Below, piece by piece: positions 28,413 to 36,492 of a DNA stretch of 64,000 nucleotides. The notes below the pieces were generated by a model that had not been told where the DNA came from, did no database searches, and saw only the letters and a program-made list of their open reading frames with translations. Source of the stretch: DATILL01 sp035476575 (lineage in GTDB: Bacteria; Actinomycetota; Actinomycetes; Mycobacteriales; JACQDL01); the NCBI GenBank assembly GCA_035476575.1, contig DATILL010000065.1, forward strand, positions 62,001 to 126,000, read 5' to 3'. Positions within the stretch are counted from its first letter, which is position 1. Every line of letters starts with the position of its first letter. The translations under genes were made by a program, and so were the position numbers.

Positions 28413-28434
28413 CCGCCCGACCCCGGTCGGGCGG
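28413..28434 (+). terminator. Hairpin terminator after metK
   Basis: CCGCCCGACC (28413-28422) and GGTCGGGCGG (28425-28434) form a perfect 10-bp stem around CC, 19 bases after the metK stop, followed by GATTCC rather than a U-run. Hairpins without U-tracts are common terminators in high-GC actinobacteria. It lies just before the remnant of a convergent sigma-factor gene. Confidence 0.6.
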
Positions 28435-28441
28435 GATTCCG

Positions 28442-28866
28442 TCGCTGGTCAGCTTGCCCGGGTTGGCCACGATGTACACCGTGTCGATCAGGCCGTCCAC
28501 GTCGCCACCGGTGGACGCCGCCAGGAACCGTTCGGTGACCCGCGCGCGGTGGTCGCCCGGTCGGCCGGGTAGCGCGGCGCGCCGCCCCGCACGTGCTCGC
28601 GGGCGCGGCTGGCAAGCTGGCGCACCGCGGCCTCAGAGCGGCCGAGCAGCTCGGCGATCTCCCGGTGCGGGAACCCGAACGCCTCGCGTAGCACGAACAC
28701 CGCCCGCTCGGCGGGGGACAGGGTCTCCAACACCGCCAGCATCGCCATCGAGACGGTCGAGGCGAGCTCCGCCTGGTCGGCCACGTCGGCGGTGGTGAGC
28801 AGCGGCTCCGGCAGCCACGGGCCGACGTAGGACTCGCGGCCGGCCTGTACCCGGCGCAGCCGGCGC
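28442..28866 (-). pseudogene. Remnant of an ECF41-type (SigJ-like) sigma factor
   Basis: On the minus strand one can read RLRRVQAGRESYVGPWLPEP, then TLSPAERAVFVLREAFGFPH and REIAELLGRSEAAVRQLA, the linker and region 4 of an ECF41 sigma factor. After RYPADRA the frame shifts; RVTERFLAASTGGDVDGLI (start of the SnoaL-like C-domain) then joins directly to VYIVANPGKL, which in this family is near the C-terminus. The sigma region 2 and most of the SnoaL domain are therefore deleted and a frameshift is present. A 98-codon frame (28784-28488) survives but cannot encode a working sigma factor. Confidence 0.8.
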
Positions 28867-28868
28867 GC

Positions 28869-29013
28869 TCAGCCGGCGCGCCCGACCGCCACGAACACGC
28901 ACAGTGCCAGGATCGCGAGGTTTATCACGCTGTTGCGCGGCTCGCCCAGCCGGGCGTGCACGACGGACGCCAGCGGCGAGCACACCCTGCGCGATCCACA
29001 GTGCGGCGTCCAT
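28869..29013 (-). pseudogene. Remnant of a DoxX-like membrane protein
   Basis: The start MDAALWIAQGVLA and the end VVHARLGEPRN ... INLAILALCVFVAVGR of a DoxX-like small membrane protein are present, but the middle two helices are missing and the two parts are in different frames. Genes of this family commonly lie beside ECF41 sigma factors, so this and the preceding remnant are probably a decayed pair. Both lost their centres by deletion, not by point mutation alone. Confidence 0.7.
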
Positions 29014-29038
29014 CCGAAGCCCCTTCCGATCGGGTCTG

Positions 29039-29072
29039 CCTGTACAATAGACGGGCCTGTACACCAGACGGG
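29039..29072. repeat. 17-bp direct repeat upstream of the DoxX remnant
   Basis: CCTGTACAATAGACGGG (29039-29055) and CCTGTACACCAGACGGG (29056-29072) match at 15 of 17 positions. They lie 26 bases upstream of the remnant's ATG and about 110 bases before priA. They may be a fossil operator (each holds TGTACA) or a simple duplication. Confidence 0.6.
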
Positions 29073-29179
29073 CCTGGGCGCCGCGGGTGTGACATCGCCG
29101 GCCGGGCGGGCCGTGTTGCCGGGCGCGCGGGAGCCGCCGCGCGGGCGGGCCGTCGTACTCCTCTGGTAGACCACGTGCC

Positions 29180-31168
29180 GTGACCCGGAGCAGCCGACGT
29201 CCCCAGCAGCGCGAGCCGGCGCCGGCGCTGCCGGTGGCCCGGGTCTGCGTGGACCTGCCGCTGCCGCACCTGGACCGGCCGTTCGACTACCTGGTCCCGG
29301 CCGAGGCGGCGAGCTCGGTGTGCCGGGGCTCGCGGGTGCGGGTGCGGTTCGCCGGGAAGCTGGTGGACGCGATCGTGCTGGACCGGGTGGCGGAGTCCGA
29401 ACATCCCGGCACGCTGGCCTTCATCGAGCGGGCCATCTCGGCCGAGCCGGTGCTGGCCGAGGAGATCGCCCGGCTGGCCCGGGCGGTCGCAGACCGGTGG
29501 GCCGGCCCGCTGTCGGACGTGCTCCGGCTGGCCATCCCGCCCCGGCACGCCCGGGTCGAGGCCGGTCCGGCGGGCGAGCCGGCCCGGCCGGTCGCCCCGC
29601 CGCCGGGTGAGGGCTGGGCGCGGTACCGGGCCGGCGGCACCTTCCTGGCCGCGGTCGGGGCCGGCCGGGTGGCCCGCGCGGTCTGGCAGGCGCTGCCCGG
29701 CGAGGACTGGCCGGCCCGGCTGGCCGAGGCGGCCCAGGCCGCCCTGGCCGCGGGCCGCGGTGCGGTCGTGGTGGTGCCCGACCGCCGTGACCTGGACCGG
29801 GTGGACGCCGCGCTCGGTGCCGCGCTGGGCCCCGGGCGGCACGTCGCGCTGTCCGCCGACCTCGGTCCGGCCGAGCGGTACCGGCGCTGGCTGGCGGTCC
29901 GTCGGGGCGAGGTCCGGGTGGCGGCCGGTACCCGGGCGGCGGCGTTCGCCCCGGTGGCCGACCTCGGCCTGGTAGCCATCTGGGACGACGGCGACGACCT
30001 GCACGCCGAGCCGCGGGCGCCGTACCCGCACACCCGCGACCTGCTCGTGCTGCGCGCCCACCTGGCCGGTGCCGCGCTGCTGGCCGGCGGCTTCGCCCGG
30101 ACCGCTGAGGCCGAGCTGCTGGTCCAGTCCGGCTGGGCCAGGCAGGTCGTGGCCGAGCGGGCGGAGGTGCGGCGGGCGGCCCCGCGGGTGGTCCCGGTGG
30201 GCGACGACACCCAGCAGCGGCGGGACCCGGCGGCGACGGCGGCCCGGCTGCCGTCGCTGGCGTTTCAGGCCGGCCGGGAGGCGCTGGCCGCCGGCCGGCC
30301 GGTGCTGGTGCAGGTCCCGCGGCGCGGCTACCTGCCGGTGCTGGCGTGCAACCGCTGCCGGGCGGTGGCGCGCTGCGGACACTGCGCCGGGCCGCTCGGC
30401 GTCGCCTCCGGCCATGCCATGCCGGCCTGCCGGTGGTGTGGCCGACCGGCTGGTGACTGGCACTGCCCGGTGTGCGGTGACCGGCGCTTCCGGGCCGTCG
30501 TGGTCGGGTCGAGCCGGACGGCGGAGGAGCTCGGCCGGGCCTTTCCCGGCGTGCCGCTGCGGGTGTCGGGGGGCGACCGGGTGCTCGCGGCGGTGCCGGC
30601 CGAGGCCGCGCTGGTGGTCGCCACACCGGGGGCCGAGCCGGTCGCCGCCGGTGGGTACGGCGCCGCGCTGCTGCTGGACGGCTGGGCGCTGCTCACCCGT
30701 CCGGACCTGCGGGCCGCCGAGGAGACGCTGCGCCGGTGGTGTGCCGCGGCCGCACTGGTCCGCCCGGCGGCCGACGGCGGCACGGTGGTGGTCGGCGCGG
30801 ACTCTGGGCTGGCCGTGGTGCAGGCGTTGGTGCGGTGGGATCCGGCCTGGCACGCCGGCCGCGAGCTGGCCGAGCGCACCGGGCTGGGCTTCCCGCCAGC
30901 GTGCCGGATGGCCTCGCTGACCGGGCCGGCGGACGCGGTCGCCGAGCTGGCCGCCCTGGCCCGGCTGCCGGCGTCGGCCGAGCTGCTCGGCCCGGTGCCA
31001 GCCGGGCATCCCGGCGTGGAGGCCGATGCCGAGCGGCTGCTGGTCCGGGTGCCAAGGAGCGAGGGTGCTGCCCTGGCCGGCGTACTGTTCGAGGCGACCG
31101 CCGTGCGCAGCGCGCGCAAGGCGCCCGGCCCGGTGCGGGTGCAGCTCGACCCCGCCGAGCTCTTCTGA
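29180..31168 (+). CDS. priA: Primosomal protein N' (PriA), actinobacterial form without Walker A
   Basis: A 662-residue PriA-like replication-restart protein. The N-terminal DNA-binding domain (VDLPLPHLDRPFDYLVP) and the zinc-binding cysteines (CNRCRAVARCGHC, CRWCGRPAGDWHCPVCG) are present, but the segment where helicases carry GxTGSGKT shows no P-loop (WQALPGEDWPARLAEAAQAA) and the DEAH-type motif is replaced by IWDDGDD. Loss of ATPase motifs is known in actinobacterial PriA, so it probably acts as a loading scaffold rather than as a helicase. Start GTG. Usual position after metK, here interrupted by two remnants. Confidence 0.88.
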   Translation: MTRSSRRPQQREPAPALPVARVCVDLPLPHLDRPFDYLVPAEAASSVCRGSRVRVRFAGKLVDAIVLDRVAESEHPGTLAFIERAISAEPVLAEEIARLARAVADRWAGPLSDVLRLAIPPRHARVEAGPAGEPARPVAPPPGEGWARYRAGGTFLAAVGAGRVARAVWQALPGEDWPARLAEAAQAALAAGRGAVVVVPDRRDLDRVDAALGAALGPGRHVALSADLGPAERYRRWLAVRRGEVRVAAGTRAAAFAPVADLGLVAIWDDGDDLHAEPRAPYPHTRDLLVLRAHLAGAALLAGGFARTAEAELLVQSGWARQVVAERAEVRRAAPRVVPVGDDTQQRRDPAATAARLPSLAFQAGREALAAGRPVLVQVPRRGYLPVLACNRCRAVARCGHCAGPLGVASGHAMPACRWCGRPAGDWHCPVCGDRRFRAVVVGSSRTAEELGRAFPGVPLRVSGGDRVLAAVPAEAALVVATPGAEPVAAGGYGAALLLDGWALLTRPDLRAAEETLRRWCAAAALVRPAADGGTVVVGADSGLAVVQALVRWDPAWHAGRELAERTGLGFPPACRMASLTGPADAVAELAALARLPASAELLGPVPAGHPGVEADAERLLVRVPRSEGAALAGVLFEATAVRSARKAPGPVRVQLDPAELF

Positions 31169-31229
31169 GCCGGCCTTTCTCAGCCGGGAAGCCGGGGCCG
31201 TAAACCAGGCGGTACGCCCCACCGTCATG

Positions 31230-31264
31230 ACAACAGTGGTCACCACAACGCCGAGTGGTCACCT
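31230..31264. repeat. Isolated copy of a GGTGACC-type repeat
   Basis: Between priA and the lipoprotein gene, GTGGTCACCACAACGCCGAG followed by TGGTCACC matches the repeat units at 40063-40151, including the ACAACGCCGAG centre. GGTCACC and GGTGACC are reverse complements, so each copy is a pair of short palindromic half-sites about 18 bases apart. The 168-bp gap (31169-31336) otherwise shows no gene. Confidence 0.65.
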
Positions 31265-31336
31265 CAATGAATGTCCAGCGACAGTGGACCGACGGCAGCG
31301 CGCCGGGTCCCGACAACCACGATCTAGGTGATCTCC

Positions 31337-31954
31337 ATGACGACACGAGCCGTCCTGCCCCTGCTGCTCACCGCCACCGTCGTCGCGCTGGCGGGCTGCG
31401 CGCGGGAGGCCACCCCAGCCAGCCAGCCCGGTCCGGGAGGTACAACGACCGGGCCGGCGACCAGCACGACCGCGGGCCCGACCCCGACCGGCACGCCCAC
31501 GGCAGCGCCCACGACGCCGGCCGCCGGAACCCGCTGCCACACCGGTGACCTGGCCATTCGGCTGGTGGCCGGCTCGCCCGGCGCCGGCCAGCGGTACGCC
31601 TCGATCGTGCTGACCAACACCACCGCGCGCACCTGCACGATCTACGGCTACGGCGGCCTGGTGCTGCTCGACCCGGCCAGGCATGAGCTGCCGACCAGGG
31701 TGCTCCGCGACCCGACCGCCCCGCCCCGGACCGTCGTCCTGCGGTCGGGCCAGCAGGCCGCGTCGCAGTTGCACTGGACCGTGGTGCCCGATGCCCACGA
31801 GCCGACCACCGGCCCGTGCGAGCCGACCCCAGCGTACCTGCGGGTGATCCCGCCGGACGAGCGGACCAGCCTGACCACGCCCTGGCCGTACGGCCCGGTC
31901 TGCCAGCACGGCAAGATCACCCAGGGGGCCTACCGCCCCGGCTCGGGCGAGTAA
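31337..31954 (+). CDS. Secreted lipoprotein, DUF4232 type
   Basis: A 205-residue lipoprotein. The signal peptide (LPLLLTATVVALAGC) ends in a lipobox LAGC. A Thr/Pro/Gly-rich linker (residues 25-60) leads to a DUF4232-like beta domain with four conserved cysteines (GTRCH, RTCTIYGYGG, GPCEP, PVCQHG). Function of the family is unknown; it is common in actinobacteria. The ATG was chosen because AGGTGA precedes it; a GTG three codons upstream is possible. No enzymatic residues are apparent. Confidence 0.8.
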   Translation: MTTRAVLPLLLTATVVALAGCAREATPASQPGPGGTTTGPATSTTAGPTPTGTPTAAPTTPAAGTRCHTGDLAIRLVAGSPGAGQRYASIVLTNTTARTCTIYGYGGLVLLDPARHELPTRVLRDPTAPPRTVVLRSGQQAASQLHWTVVPDAHEPTTGPCEPTPAYLRVIPPDERTSLTTPWPYGPVCQHGKITQGAYRPGSGE

Positions 31955-31995
31955 CGGAGGCCTGGAGATCCCCGCGAGGGTGTCTGGTCGACGGC

Positions 31996-32021
31996 GTTCA
32001 TTCACCTCCCGGACAGGTGAA
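31996..32021 (+). promoter_or_regulatory. Inverted repeat / Pho-box-like site before the PhoX-like gene
   Basis: TTCACCT (32001-32007) and AGGTGAA (32015-32021) form a perfect 7-7-7 inverted repeat, preceded by GTTCA (31996-32000). GTTCAttCACC resembles PhoP direct-repeat units (GTTCACC) of Streptomyces. It lies 45 bases upstream of the start of a PhoX-like phosphatase, which makes phosphate control plausible. The assignment is inferred from position and similarity only. Confidence 0.4.
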
Positions 32022-32066
32022 CCGAGCAGGGTGGCCCGCAACGTGGCCACCACCGGGGAGTGCAAG

Positions 32067-33470
32067 ATGCCGCTGTCTCGTCGTGACTTTCTGAACCGCT
32101 CCGCCGTCGGCGCTGGCGTGCTGCTGGTCGGCAGCACCGCGATGCTCGGCACCGCGCCCAACTCGGCCGGTGCCGGGCTCGCAGCCGGCGCGGGGGATGG
32201 CGGCCCGCTTGGCTACGGACCGCTGGTGGACGACCCAGCCGGCCGGCTCGCACTGCCGAGCGGGTTCAGCTACTCGATCGTCACCCAGGCGGGCGTGACG
32301 ACGTTGGAGTCCGGCGAGCCCACCCCGTCCAACCACGACGGGGCCGGAGCGTTCCGGTCTCCGCACGGCGGCACCGTGCTGGTCTACAACCACGAGCTCC
32401 GGGAGCCGCTGGGCGCCGTGCCGTTCCCGGTCCCGCACCTGGACGGCCTGGTCTACGACCCGGGCGCGGCGGGCGGCTGCACCGTCGTGGAGACCGACCA
32501 CCACGGGCACCGGATCCGCGAGCACGTCGGCGTGGCCGGCACCTCGACCAACTGCGCCGGCGGGGTCACGCCGTGGGGCACCTGGCTGACCTGCGAGGAG
32601 ACCGAGGCGCTGGCCGGGCAGGGCGGCATGACCAAGGACCACGGGTACGTCTTCGAGGTCCACCCGCACGACCGGCGGGCCAACCGCGACCCCAAGCCGA
32701 TCAAGGCACTGGGCCGCTACGCGCACGAGGCCCTCGCCATCGACCCGGTGCGCGGGCACTTCTACCTCACCGAGGACGCCGCCGGGCCGAACGGCCTGCT
32801 CTACCGGTGGACGCCGCCGCGTGGGCTGCGGGCCGGTGCCGGCGGGCTACGGCACCTGGCCGACGACGCCGGCGTCCTGGCCGCGATGAAGGCGCACGAC
32901 GGCAGCGGCGCGCACGTGGACGACCTGGCCCGCGCCACCGAGGTCGGCACGACCTACGGCGTCGAGTGGGTGCCGGTCCCGGAGCGGGACGCCCGGACCG
33001 CGTCCACCCGCAAGCAGTTCGCCGACTCCGGCATCACCCGCGGCCGCAAGCTGGAGGGCATCTGGTGGGGTGACCACGGCGCGTACGTGGTGACCAGCTT
33101 CGCCCGCTCCGAGAGCCCGGTCCCGCACGACGGCCAGGTGTGGTTCTACGACCCGCGCCGGGCCACGCTGACGCTGCGGCTGCGGTTCGGCGTGAACCCC
33201 ACGCCCGCCGTCGACGGCCCCTTCGACGGTCCCGACAACATCACCGTGTCGCCGTACGGCGGGGTTCTGCTGGCCGAGGACGGCGTGGGCGTGCAGCACC
33301 TGGTCGGGGTCACCGACGGCGGCGAGCCCTACCCGCTGGCGCGCAACGACGTCGACGACAACGAGTTCGCCGGGCCGGTGTTCTCGCCGAGCAAGCGGAT
33401 CCTGTTCGTCAGCCTGCAGACCCCGGGCACCCTGTTCGCGATCACCGGACCCTGGCGGCACCACCCGTAG
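32067..33470 (+). CDS. PhoX/DUF839-like secreted protein (Tat signal)
   Basis: A 467-residue protein with an N-terminal twin-arginine signal (SRRDFLNRSAVGAGVLLVG) and the DUF839/PhoX beta-propeller layout: LALPSGFSYSIVTQAG, NHDGAGAFRSPHGGTVLVYN, NCAGGVTPWGTWLTCEE, HGYVFEVHPHDR, GRYAHEALAIDP and YLTEDAAGPNGLLYRW. PhoX enzymes are Ca/Fe alkaline phosphatases; the Cys of NCAGG and CEE of the metal centre are visible. Many DUF839 proteins have unproven activity, so phosphatase function is probable but not certain. Exported folded to the cell envelope. Confidence 0.8.
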   Translation: MPLSRRDFLNRSAVGAGVLLVGSTAMLGTAPNSAGAGLAAGAGDGGPLGYGPLVDDPAGRLALPSGFSYSIVTQAGVTTLESGEPTPSNHDGAGAFRSPHGGTVLVYNHELREPLGAVPFPVPHLDGLVYDPGAAGGCTVVETDHHGHRIREHVGVAGTSTNCAGGVTPWGTWLTCEETEALAGQGGMTKDHGYVFEVHPHDRRANRDPKPIKALGRYAHEALAIDPVRGHFYLTEDAAGPNGLLYRWTPPRGLRAGAGGLRHLADDAGVLAAMKAHDGSGAHVDDLARATEVGTTYGVEWVPVPERDARTASTRKQFADSGITRGRKLEGIWWGDHGAYVVTSFARSESPVPHDGQVWFYDPRRATLTLRLRFGVNPTPAVDGPFDGPDNITVSPYGGVLLAEDGVGVQHLVGVTDGGEPYPLARNDVDDNEFAGPVFSPSKRILFVSLQTPGTLFAITGPWRHHP

Positions 33471-33510
33471 AGCCGGATGCCGACCGGCCGGCATCCGGCC
33501 CGACCGGCGG

Positions 33511-33537
33511 TTACCATCCCTGCGGCGTCCTTAGACT
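33511..33537 (+). promoter_or_regulatory. Candidate promoter of def-fmt-rsmB
   Basis: TTACCA (33511-33516) and TAGACT (33532-33537) with a 15-base spacer lie upstream of def; the transcript would carry the AAGGAG ribosome site at 33561-33566. The -10 is good but the spacing is short, so this is tentative. Confidence 0.35.
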
Positions 33538-33574
33538 GGCATGGCCTACCGTTGCCGCCGAAGGAGTCGACCAC

Positions 33575-34126
33575 GTGGCCGTCCAGACCATCCGCACGTT
33601 CGGCGATCCGGTGCTGCGCATCCCCGCCGAGCCGGTCCGCGACTTCGACAAGGAGCTGCGGGTCCTGGTCGACGACCTGTTCGAGACCATGATCGAGGCA
33701 CCCGGTGCCGGGCTGGCCGCGCCCCAGATCGGCGTCAGCCTGCGGGTGTTCACCTACGCCCTGGACGACGAGGAGTACGGTCACCTGATCAACCCGGTCC
33801 TGTCCTTCCCTGATGCCGAGGAGCAGTACGGGCCGGAGGGCTGCCTGTCGCTGCCGGGGCTGAGCTTCGACTGCGTCCGCCGGATGAACGTCATCGCCAC
33901 CGGCTTCACCATGTACGGGGAGCCGATCACGGTCACCGGCAGCGACCTGCTGGCCCGCTGCATCCAGCACGAGACCGACCACCTGGACGGCGTGCTGTTC
34001 ATCGACCGGCTGGACGCGGAGACGAAGAAGGCGGCGATGCGGGCCATCCGCGAGGCGGAGTGGGCCGGGGAGCCACCGCCGGTGGTCAAGCCGAGCCCGC
34101 ACCGGCTGTTCGGGCGGCCGCTCTGA
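33575..34126 (+). CDS. def: Peptide deformylase
   Basis: A 183-residue metallo-deformylase that removes the formyl group from nascent peptides. All three family motifs are intact: GAGLAAPQIG (44-53), EGCLSLPG with metal ligand Cys90, and QHETDHLDG with His132, Glu133 and His136. AAGGAG lies eight bases before the GTG. The gene is coupled to fmt, which adds the formyl group on initiator tRNA, so the two opposite steps of formyl-Met handling are co-expressed. Confidence 0.96.
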   Translation: MAVQTIRTFGDPVLRIPAEPVRDFDKELRVLVDDLFETMIEAPGAGLAAPQIGVSLRVFTYALDDEEYGHLINPVLSFPDAEEQYGPEGCLSLPGLSFDCVRRMNVIATGFTMYGEPITVTGSDLLARCIQHETDHLDGVLFIDRLDAETKKAAMRAIREAEWAGEPPPVVKPSPHRLFGRPL

Positions 34127-35058
34127 GACTCGTCTTCGCCGGTACGCCGCGGGTCGCTCTCGCCTCGCTCACGGCACTGCTTGGCTCCCGGCACGAGGTG
34201 GTCGCGGTGGTGACCCGCCCGGACGCGCCTGCTGGCCGGGGGCGGCGGGTGGCCGCGTCCCCGGTCGCCGCACTGGCCCGGGCCAACGGCATCGAGGTGC
34301 TCAGCCCGGTCCGGCCGCGCGAGCCGGAGTTCCTCGCGAGGCTGGCCGAGCTGGCGCCGGACTGCTGCCCGGTGGTCGCATACGGCGCGCTGCTGCCCAA
34401 GGCCGCGCTGGGCATCCCACCGCACGGCTGGGTCAACCTGCACTTCAGCCTGCTCCCGGCGTGGCGTGGCGCGGCCCCGGTGCCGGCTGCCATCTGGCAC
34501 GGCGACGAGATCACCGGGGCGACCACGTTCGAGATCGAGGAGAGCCTCGACTCCGGCCCGGTGTACGGCGTCGTGACCGAGCCGATCCGGCCCACCGACA
34601 CCGCGGGCGACCTGCTTGACCGGCTGTCGGCTGCCGGGGCCGGCCTGCTCGCGGCCACCATGAACGGCATCGCCGACGGCATCCTCACGCCACGCCCGCA
34701 GCCGGCCGCGGGCGTGTCGCTGGCCCCCAAGATCACCGTCGAGGACGCCCGGGTGGACTTCGCCCTGCCGGCGTTCGCGGTGGACCGCCGGATCCGGGCC
34801 TGCACGCCGAGCCCGGGAGCCTGGACGACGTTCCGCGGTGACCGGCTCAAGCTCGGCCCGGTGCGGCCGGTCGCGGACCCGGGCTTGGACGTGGACCTGC
34901 CGCCCGGCACGATCCTGGTCGAACGGCGCCGGGTGCTGGCCGGCACCGCGGCCGGCGCGGTCGAGCTGGGCCAGGTGCAGCCACCGGGTCGCCGGCCGGC
35001 GCCGGCCCCCGACTGGGCCCGCGGGGCACGGCCGGAGCCGGGGGAGCGCCTTGGCTGA
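34123..35058 (+). CDS. fmt: Methionyl-tRNA formyltransferase, probable CTG start
   Basis: A 311-residue formyltransferase. LVFAGTPRVA at the N-terminus, the formyl-THF site NLHFSLLPAWRGAAPVP, the DSGPV(Y) motif and the C-terminal OB-like domain are visible. The family starts with MRLVFAGTP; here the corresponding codon is CTG at 34123, overlapping the def stop (CTGA). The only standard in-frame start is GTG at 34060, which would overlap def by 67 bases and add 21 unrelated residues. CTG initiation is therefore the better fit. The tRNA-binding loop region is slightly shorter than typical. Confidence 0.88.
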   Translation: MRLVFAGTPRVALASLTALLGSRHEVVAVVTRPDAPAGRGRRVAASPVAALARANGIEVLSPVRPREPEFLARLAELAPDCCPVVAYGALLPKAALGIPPHGWVNLHFSLLPAWRGAAPVPAAIWHGDEITGATTFEIEESLDSGPVYGVVTEPIRPTDTAGDLLDRLSAAGAGLLAATMNGIADGILTPRPQPAAGVSLAPKITVEDARVDFALPAFAVDRRIRACTPSPGAWTTFRGDRLKLGPVRPVADPGLDVDLPPGTILVERRRVLAGTAAGAVELGQVQPPGRRPAPAPDWARGARPEPGERLG

Positions 35059-35065
35059 GGGCCGG

Positions 35066-36448
35066 ATGCCCGCGGGCCGGGTGGTCGTGGACCCGGCCCG
35101 GGGCGCCGCCGTCGACGTGCTGCGCGCGGTGACCGACCGGGGCGCGTACGCCAACCTGCTGCTGCCCAGCCTGCTCGCCGAGCGCCGGATCGCCGGCCGG
35201 GACGCCGACTTCGCCACCGAGCTGACCTACGGCACGCTCCGGGTCCGGGGCACTCTGGACGCGGTCATCGAGGCCTGCGCCGGCCGCCCGCTAGCCGCCG
35301 TCGACCCACCGGTGCTGGACCTGCTCCGGCTCGGCGCCTACCAGATCCTGTACCTGCGCACCCCCGACTACGCCGCGGTGTCCGCCACGGTGGACGACGC
35401 CAAGAGCCGGGTCGGCGCCCGGGTCGGCGGGTTCGTCAACGCCGTGCTGCGCCGGGTCGCCGGCCAGGACCTGGCGGGCTGGGTCGCCGAGATCGGCCCG
35501 CCGTACGACGCTGACCCGGTTGGGCAGCTCGCGCTGCGGCACGCCCACCCGGAGTGGGTGGTGGCGGCGTTCCGCGAGGCGCTCGGTGGCGACCTGGCCG
35601 AGACCGCCGCCGCGCTGGCGGCCGACAACGAGCGGCCGCTGGTGCACCTGGCCGCCCGGCCCGGCCGGATCACCCGGGACGAGCTGGTCACCGAGGCGGG
35701 CGGGGAGCCGGGGCCGTGGTCGCCGTACGCGGTCCGGCTGCCGCAGGGCGATCCCGGCAAGCTGCCGGCGATCCGCCGCGGGCTCGCCCACGTGCAGGAC
35801 GAGGGCAGCCAGGTGGTCGCGCTGGCGCTGGCCGCTGTACCGCTGGACCGGCCGAGCGGGCCAGGCGGGCCGGACCGGCCGGGCGAGACCTGGCTGGACC
35901 TGTGCGCCGGTCCGGGGGGCAAGGCCGCGCTGCTCGGCGCGCTGGCCGCCCCGCGGGGCGCCCGGCTGCTGGCGGTGGAACGCAACCCGCGGCGGACCGG
36001 GCTGGTGGCCGGGGCGGTCCGCGGCCTGCCGGTCCTCGCGGTGACCGCGGACGGGCTGGCCGCCCCGGTCCGGCCGGGGTCGGTCGACCGGGTGCTGGTG
36101 GACGCGCCGTGTACCGGGCTGGGCGCGCTGCGGCGCCGGCCGGAGGCGCGCTGGCGGCGGCAGCCGGCCGACATCCCGGCGCTGACCCGGCTGCAGCGCG
36201 GGCTGCTCACCGCCGCGCTGGCCGCGGTCCGGCCGGGCGGCGTGGTGGCCTACGTGACCTGCTCGCCGCACGTGGCCGAGACTCGTGCGGTGGTGGCCGA
36301 GGTGCTGCACCGCTCCGGCGGCGAGCAGCTCGACGCCCGCCCGTACCTGCCGCCGGATCTGCCCGACCTCGGCCCCGGCCCGGCCGTCCAGCTGTGGCCG
36401 CACCGGCACGGCACCGACGCGATGTTCCTCGCCCTGCTCCGCCGGTAG
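35066..36448 (+). CDS. rsmB: 16S rRNA (cytosine-C5) methyltransferase RsmB
   Basis: A 460-residue protein with an N-terminal NusB-like helical domain (residues 10-140: DVLRAVTDRGAYANLLLPSLL) and a C-terminal SAM-dependent methyltransferase (WLDLCAGPGGKAALLGAL, VLVDAPCTGLGALRRRPEARW with the PC cysteine, and VTCSPHVAET with the TC cysteine). It methylates C967 of 16S rRNA in E. coli numbering. The ATG was chosen; a TTG five codons upstream overlaps the fmt end and has GGGGAG before it, so it is a serious alternative. In relatives rpe follows directly; here only an rpe remnant survives 2 kb downstream. Confidence 0.92.
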   Translation: MPAGRVVVDPARGAAVDVLRAVTDRGAYANLLLPSLLAERRIAGRDADFATELTYGTLRVRGTLDAVIEACAGRPLAAVDPPVLDLLRLGAYQILYLRTPDYAAVSATVDDAKSRVGARVGGFVNAVLRRVAGQDLAGWVAEIGPPYDADPVGQLALRHAHPEWVVAAFREALGGDLAETAAALAADNERPLVHLAARPGRITRDELVTEAGGEPGPWSPYAVRLPQGDPGKLPAIRRGLAHVQDEGSQVVALALAAVPLDRPSGPGGPDRPGETWLDLCAGPGGKAALLGALAAPRGARLLAVERNPRRTGLVAGAVRGLPVLAVTADGLAAPVRPGSVDRVLVDAPCTGLGALRRRPEARWRRQPADIPALTRLQRGLLTAALAAVRPGGVVAYVTCSPHVAETRAVVAEVLHRSGGEQLDARPYLPPDLPDLGPGPAVQLWPHRHGTDAMFLALLRR

Positions 36449-36450
36449 GC

Positions 36451-36481
36451 CGGGGACGCCGCCACGGTGGCCACGTCCCCG
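36451..36481. terminator. Bidirectional hairpin between rsmB and the phosphoesterase gene
   Basis: CGGGGACG (36451-36458) pairs with CGTCCCCG (36474-36481); inside, GCCA/TGGC extends the structure. It lies two bases after the rsmB stop and 12 bases before the end of the convergent phosphoesterase gene, consistent with terminating both. No U-tract. Confidence 0.55.
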
Positions 36482-36492
36482 ACCCGAGGGGG

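Noticed and set aside
34060..34122. GTG at 34060 as the fmt start
   Set aside because: It would put 67 bases of fmt inside def and add 21 residues with no similarity to the family N-terminus; CTG 34123 fits better.
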